A stretch of 64,000 bases of DNA from Candidatus Binatia bacterium (GTDB taxonomy: Bacteria; Desulfobacterota; Binatia; UBA12015). Numbering within the stretch: position 1 is the stretch's first letter; each line of letters starts with the position of its first letter. A program made the position numbers and the translations under genes. The stretch lies in assembly GCA_036563615.1 (NCBI GenBank), contig DATCMB010000014.1, forward strand, positions 124,001 through 188,000, given 5' to 3'. Below, piece by piece: positions 63,934 through 64,000 of the stretch. The notes under the pieces are model-generated. The model did no database searches. It was given only the letters and a program-made list of their open reading frames with translations, and was not told the DNA's origin.

Positions 63934-64000
63934 TCAGAACGCGGCCGCCTGCAGCGCCATCCAGCCGCCGAGCGCGATCGTCACGACGCCGAGCGCCGTC
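63934..64000 (-). CDS. C-terminal end of a membrane protein running off the right edge
   Basis: The minus strand reads the last 21 codons TALGVVTIALGGWMALQAAA followed by Phe and a stop at 63934-63936. One hydrophobic helix at a C-terminus in a GC3-rich frame suggests the end of a multi-pass protein. Nothing more can be said from this length. Confidence 0.5.
   Translation of the reverse strand, partial: TALGVVTIALGGWMALQAAAF

Overview
The window is a GC-rich (about 70% by eye) stretch of Gram-negative chromosome. It is densely coding, with no gene-free stretch longer than about 280 bases. Outer-membrane machinery (TamA/TamB, a DUF1302 porin-like protein, GmhB for LPS heptose) shows an envelope with an outer membrane. 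The mix of an F420-type luciferase-like oxidoreductase, a PEP-mutase-like enzyme, a DUF1302 protein, an acetoacetate-decarboxylase-like protein and very large ATPase regulators fits an uncultured soil or aquatic delta-proteobacterial-type lineage such as Binatota or its relatives. That placement is inference from gene content, not a search result. I see no rRNA, tRNA, CRISPR array, transposase or phage gene.

Layout. 1-4305 (minus): TamA and the N-terminal 794 residues of TamB, which runs off the left edge. 4398-9455: an SDR, a CaCA-type exchanger, an SLC13/DASS transporter and a patatin lipase. 9613-15250: a complete 2-oxoglutarate dehydrogenase operon (sucA-sucB-lpd), followed by a membrane class III cyclase with a GAF domain (15364-17829). 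18011-21332 (minus): a coiled-coil protein built on 11-residue repeats, fumarase C, YceI and a dual-specificity phosphatase. 21551-30787: a DUF1302 outer-membrane protein, an orphan PAS histidine kinase, then a vanadium haloperoxidase lipoprotein between two GT39-like glycosyltransferases, and Dtd. 31065-33756: thiolase, EVE-domain protein and PEP-mutase-like lyase.

33947-41733 is the most unusual part. A methyltransferase diverges from a 1467-residue regulator that joins a sigma-54-type AAA+ domain, a Fis-like helix-turn-helix, a degenerate cyclase domain, a second STAND-type ATPase and a TPR tail. Two tandem palindromes sit just before its start. Downstream on the same strand is a short set of genes: an SDR lacking the usual tyrosine, a protein with the full zinc-ligand set of a subclass B1 metallo-beta-lactamase, and an ABM-fold monooxygenase overlapping it by ATGA.

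41796-49343 holds a small membrane protein, a luciferase-like oxidoreductase, LOG, GmhB, an N-acyl-D-amino-acid deacylase with a perfect palindrome upstream, a nitroreductase, a stand-alone E2-like acyltransferase fold and a phospholipase D family protein. 49427-55025 (plus) runs crotonase, UbiB-type kinase, acetoacetate decarboxylase-like, serine hydrolase, DUF4336 and VOC proteins. 55297-62029 (minus) runs lipoprotein, TerB-like, a 41-residue membrane peptide, CNNM/HlyC, GlpD, TVP38/DedA-like and a sulfatase-like hydrolase. The right end has a decayed IPT/TIG-domain secreted-protein gene with several frameshifts, a GNAT acetyltransferase and the last 21 codons of a membrane protein.

Together the genes cover central carbon metabolism, fatty-acid type CoA chemistry, envelope and phospholipid maintenance, and signalling by cyclic nucleotides, phosphatase and histidine kinase. 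Start codons were chosen from ribosome-binding sites, signal peptides and neighbour spacing. Residue numbers are counted from those starts.
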